Source: Ilumatobacter sp.
GTDB lineage: Bacteria; Actinomycetota; Acidimicrobiia; Acidimicrobiales; Ilumatobacteraceae
Direction: 5' to 3'
Assembly: GCA_018666235.1 (NCBI GenBank)
Contig: JABJAB010000050.1
Location: forward strand, 1 to 9,724
DNA: 9,724 bases
Shown: positions 7,026 to 9,724 of the stretch, piece by piece
Layout of the letters: every line of letters begins with the position of its first letter
How positions within the stretch are numbered: the first letter of the stretch is position 1
Program-made: the position numbers and the translations under genes
Notes under the pieces: generated by a model
Seen by the model: only the letters and a program-made list of their open reading frames with translations
Database searches by the model: none
What the model was told of the DNA's origin: nothing

Positions 7026-8372
7026 ATGACCTCGCAGCGACCCGCTCGACACTGGATCATCGTCGGTGCAGGTTCAGCCGGGTGCGTGCTCGCCAACAGG
7101 ATGTCAGCGGACCCCGATTGTCGCGTGACGCTCCTCGACGATGGCCCCGACTTGCGGCAGGATGCGATTCCGGCAGCGGTCGATGGACCCAACTTTCTTG
7201 ACGCCCTGCACGAGCCGGGCCGAACCCACGCTGATCTGCTCGCCAAGCGCACCACCGACGCTGAAGCGAGTCCGTACCCGAGGGGCCGAGGTTTGGGAGG
7301 ATCGAGCGCAGTCAACGCCATGGTTGCGCTGCGCGGCAGCGAACAGCAATACCGCGACTGGGGATGGAGCGATGCTCACCGCGCCTGGGATCGGGTGCAG
7401 ATCCCGGCCGAGGCGGCTGCCGAAGCGGAACTCGGCGTCGTCGATCGAGCACTGATTGCGGCGGCACCACGAACCGAACGGGCGCGGCTGACGCGCCGGG
7501 CGGGCCGCCGGATCACATCGGCAGAGGCCTACCTCTGGCCGGTGCTCGACCGACCGAATCTTGTGGTGCGGCCGAACACAGCCGCCGATCGTCTTCGCAT
7601 CTCAGGCCGCCGAGTCACGGGTGTGCACCTTGTCGACGGCACCTCGATCGACGCGGACCATGTCGTTGTCGCGGCCGGTGCAATCCACACACCTGCGATC
7701 CTGCTCCGCTCCGGGCTGGATACACCGGGCATTGGCCAGGGCCTCCAAGATCACCCGGCGGCTCCGCTGACGTTGTTGCTGCGCGGTGGCGTCGACAACC
7801 GCCCGGGCGGCCTGGTCATCGGCACGCTCTTGCACCAGCACATCGGTGAGGATCTCGTACAGCTCCTCCCGATGAATCACATCGGTCGGCTGCCCGGCGC
7901 GGAACGTCTCGCACTGTTCATGCCGGCGCTGATGACTCCGTCAGGTGCCGAGGGCACCGTCACGATCGACAACGAGGGTCAGCCGCTCGTCGACTTCGCA
8001 CTCTTGAGCCATGCTGACGACCGTGCAGCACTCGGCGCAGCGGTCAGGCTTGCGCTGGATGTCTTGTCGCAACCATCGTTCACGGACATCGTCGAAACGG
8101 TCTACATCGACGAGCATGGCACGACGGCGGACGCGCTGGCCGACGACACGACCCTCCAAACGTGGCTCCGCAGCCGGGCAGGCGACTACGTCCATGCATC
8201 GAGCAGCTGTGCGATGGGCGTCGTCGTCGATGATCACTTCAGCGTGGTGGGCTACGAGGGATTGTCGATCTGTGACGCGTCGATCTTTCCCAACATCCCA
8301 GATGCAAACACGCACCTTCCCGTGACTATGGCCGCTGAACGCTTCTGTATGCGTGAAACAATGTCGGCATGA
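7026..8372 (+). CDS. Compact GMC-family FAD-dependent oxidoreductase
   Basis: 448 residues. GMC enzymes oxidise alcohols, or related C-H groups, using FAD. The FAD-binding loop is IIVGAGSAG (11-19). The family signature RGRGLGGSSAVNAM lies at 86-99 and the second signature GAIHTPAILLRSG at 218-230. His390 (HASSSCAMG) and His430 (THLPVTMAAE) fit the active-site His/His pair of enzymes such as glucose oxidase, so it looks catalytically intact. It is 50-100 residues shorter than most relatives, with much of the usual substrate-domain segment after WGWSD (112-116) missing. The acidic residue binding the FAD ribose is Asp38 rather than the common Glu. No signal peptide is seen, so it is probably cytoplasmic. 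Its stop overlaps the next start as ATGA. The mycofactocin-associated GMC enzymes are possible relatives, but no mycofactocin gene is in view. Confidence 0.9.
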   Translation: MTSQRPARHWIIVGAGSAGCVLANRMSADPDCRVTLLDDGPDLRQDAIPAAVDGPNFLDALHEPGRTHADLLAKRTTDAEASPYPRGRGLGGSSAVNAMVALRGSEQQYRDWGWSDAHRAWDRVQIPAEAAAEAELGVVDRALIAAAPRTERARLTRRAGRRITSAEAYLWPVLDRPNLVVRPNTAADRLRISGRRVTGVHLVDGTSIDADHVVVAAGAIHTPAILLRSGLDTPGIGQGLQDHPAAPLTLLLRGGVDNRPGGLVIGTLLHQHIGEDLVQLLPMNHIGRLPGAERLALFMPALMTPSGAEGTVTIDNEGQPLVDFALLSHADDRAALGAAVRLALDVLSQPSFTDIVETVYIDEHGTTADALADDTTLQTWLRSRAGDYVHASSSCAMGVVVDDHFSVVGYEGLSICDASIFPNIPDANTHLPVTMAAERFCMRETMSA

Positions 8373-9343
8373 CTTCGGACTTCAGTCTCGGCCTGCACGA
8401 ACTTGGCGATCAGTGTTTCGCATATCTGCAACCGGACGGCAGTTGGGGCTGGAGCAACGCCGGTCTCGTTGTCGGCGATGGGCAGTCGCTGCTTGTGGAC
8501 ACCCTCTTCGATCTCAATCTCACCCGCGCCATGCTCGACGCAATGGCCGCGCACACCGCTGCGGCGCCCGTGGACTCGCTGGTCAATACCCACGCGAACG
8601 GTGACCACTGCTACGGAAACAGCGAGGTGCGCGTCCGATGGTCCAAGGTCGACATCGTGGCATCCGCAGCCTGTGCCGAAGAGATGCCGCACACGCCGCC
8701 GTCGATGCTGCACGCGCTCAACCAGGCGCCAGGCGAAGTCGGCGATCTGTTTCGCAGCTTCTTCGGCGAATTTGACTTTGACGGAATCGAACTTGAGCTG
8801 CCGACAACGACGTTCAGTGGCCGTCATGCCCTTGATGTGGGGGGACGTCGCGTCGATCTGATCGAGGTGGGTCCGGCGCACACGGACGGCGACGTCTTGG
8901 TCCACGTGCCCGATGCCAAGACCGTCTACACCGGCGACATTCTCTTCATCGGCGGCACGCCCATCGTGTGGGCTGGCCCCCTGAGCAATTGGGTCGCCGC
9001 ATGCGACCTCATGCTCGAGATGGACGTGGACACCGTGGTGCCGGGCCACGGCCCACTCACCGACAAGGCCGGCGTGCGCGAGGTACGCGACTACCTCGCA
9101 TTTGTCGACACCGAGGCCGCCGGTCGGCAGGCAGCAGGCATTGACGCCTTTGACGCGGCGCGAGATATTGGCGCGGCCCTTGCGGCCGACGAACGATTCA
9201 GCAGCTGGGGTGAGTTCGGACGGATCGCAGTGAACGTCGACACCGTGTACCGCTCGCTCGACCCACAGCACACCACGCCTGACGTGGTCGAGCAGTTCCG
9301 TCGGATGGCTGAACTTGAATCGGCCACGCCCGGCCACCCGTGA
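8369..9343 (+). CDS. MBL-fold metallo-hydrolase with HxNxDH variant metal motif
   Basis: 324 residues with the metallo-beta-lactamase fold, which hydrolyses ester, thioester, lactone or similar bonds using bound metal. The main metal motif is NTHANGDHCYGN, giving His75, Asn77, Asp79 and His80, so the usual second His of HxHxDH is Asn. The other ligand positions are intact: His171 (GPAHTDGD), Asp190 (YTGDILF) and His227 (VPGHGPL). The C-terminal part (about 235-324) is helical in character and may form a substrate cap or dimer contact. The conserved Asp and the remaining ligands suggest an active enzyme with an altered first metal site, not a dead one. Substrate unknown. No signal peptide. The start overlaps the GMC stop as ATGA and the stop overlaps the next start as GTGA, so the three genes are very likely co-translated. 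Confidence 0.88.
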   Translation: MTSDFSLGLHELGDQCFAYLQPDGSWGWSNAGLVVGDGQSLLVDTLFDLNLTRAMLDAMAAHTAAAPVDSLVNTHANGDHCYGNSEVRVRWSKVDIVASAACAEEMPHTPPSMLHALNQAPGEVGDLFRSFFGEFDFDGIELELPTTTFSGRHALDVGGRRVDLIEVGPAHTDGDVLVHVPDAKTVYTGDILFIGGTPIVWAGPLSNWVAACDLMLEMDVDTVVPGHGPLTDKAGVREVRDYLAFVDTEAAGRQAAGIDAFDAARDIGAALAADERFSSWGEFGRIAVNVDTVYRSLDPQHTTPDVVEQFRRMAELESATPGHP

Positions 9344-9724
9344 CACCGTCATCGTCGAGCAACGCTGGACGCTTTCACGACGTCGTCATCATCGGCGACG
9401 GACCAGCGGGCAGTGCCCTTGCCCAAGCCTGTGTCATGCGTGGCCTGGACGTCGTTCTCATCGGTGGTGACGCCGATTGGTCGGCGACATACGGAGCGTG
9501 GCTCGATGAGGTTGACCGCCTCTCGATCCTGACCGGCCTCGACGTCACGGCAGGCACACCGCTCGACGTCTGGGCTTGGACTGATCGGCGCCACGAATTA
9601 CACCGCCCGTACACGCTCCTCGACAACGCCGCGCTGCGCTCAGCGCTTCGCCGCGATGTGCCGACGATGGCAGCGAAGGTGCTCAGCGTTGCGTCCGGGA
9701 GTGACCGTCACCGAGTCATCCTCG
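9340..9724 (+). CDS. CrtL-type lycopene cyclase family flavoprotein (N-terminal 128 codons, cut by window edge)
   Basis: The frame runs from the GTG at 9340 to the window edge without a stop. After about 13 polar residues comes the dinucleotide-binding motif VVIIGDGPAGSALA (15-28). It is followed by YGAWLDE (51-57), the counterpart of the YGVWVDE motif of plant and cyanobacterial lycopene cyclases, and RPYTLLDNAALRSAL (89-103), which matches their RPYGxVNR segment. These enzymes cyclise the ends of lycopene using FAD/NAD(P)H without net redox change; relatives act on other carotenoids or unknown isoprenoids. The GTG overlaps the stop of the MBL gene by 4 bp, which is the reason for choosing it; no clear Shine-Dalgarno sequence precedes it and no ATG occurs before the nucleotide-binding motif. 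The C-terminal three quarters are not visible, so family membership is firm but the exact product is not. Confidence 0.8.
   Translation, partial: MTPSSSSNAGRFHDVVIIGDGPAGSALAQACVMRGLDVVLIGGDADWSATYGAWLDEVDRLSILTGLDVTAGTPLDVWAWTDRRHELHRPYTLLDNAALRSALRRDVPTMAAKVLSVASGSDRHRVIL

Noticed and set aside
7026..8372. Assigning the GMC protein as the mycofactocin enzyme MftG
   Set aside because: Only general GMC motifs are seen and no mycofactocin precursor, radical SAM or partner gene lies in the window.
8252..9352. 366-codon open frame on the minus strand opposite the MBL gene
   Set aside because: It lies fully antisense to a well-supported gene with intact metal ligands; its translation is rich in His, Arg and Val without a recognisable domain, as expected from third-position GC bias.
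1..9724. CRISPR arrays, tRNA or rRNA genes, insertion sequences, attachment sites
   Set aside because: No spaced direct repeats, no RNA gene signatures, no transposase or integrase motifs; coding sequence fills almost the whole window.

Overview
The window is high-GC bacterial chromosome, roughly 60-65% GC by eye, and densely coded. It holds two operons that diverge from a 163-bp intergenic region (6140-6302). I see no rRNA, tRNA, CRISPR array, insertion sequence or phage gene. An actinobacterium is the best guess, possibly of the Acidimicrobiia type. The reasons are the GC content, a [4Fe-4S]-type PurF with a long propeptide, a roughly 300-residue PurC of the actinobacterial type, and a CrtL-type lycopene cyclase. 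No marker gene is present to prove the lineage.

Left part (minus strand, 6139 down to 1): a de novo purine operon in transcription order purL, purQ, purC, purF, purD, the last cut by the window edge. purL/purQ and purC/purF overlap as ATGA, purF/purD overlap as TGATG, and purQ and purC are 4 bp apart, so the genes are almost certainly co-transcribed and translationally coupled. Together they cover PRPP to phosphoribosylamine (PurF), the next step to GAR (PurD), FGAR to FGAM (PurL with PurQ) and CAIR to SAICAR (PurC). There is no separate purS here. PurL instead carries about 190 extra N-terminal residues that read as two PurS-like domains, so the PurS function appears fused into PurL.

Middle (6140-6302): the divergent promoter region. 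It contains two perfect 15-bp inverted repeats whose centres are 31 bp apart, plus an AT-rich 10-bp palindrome just upstream of purL. They look like regulator sites, but no regulator gene is visible.

Right part (plus strand, 6303 to 9724): a second tight gene set. It encodes a histidine-phosphatase (phosphoglycerate-mutase-like) protein, a compact GMC-family FAD oxidoreductase, a metallo-beta-lactamase-fold hydrolase with an altered metal motif (HxNxDH), and the N-terminal part of a CrtL-type lycopene cyclase family protein that runs off the window. The last three overlap by 4 bp each. The set suggests a small oxidative/hydrolytic pathway attached to carotenoid or other isoprenoid chemistry; that link is inference. 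The purine half is ordinary metabolism with an unusual PurL architecture. The plus-strand cassette is the part most likely to hold something not yet described.
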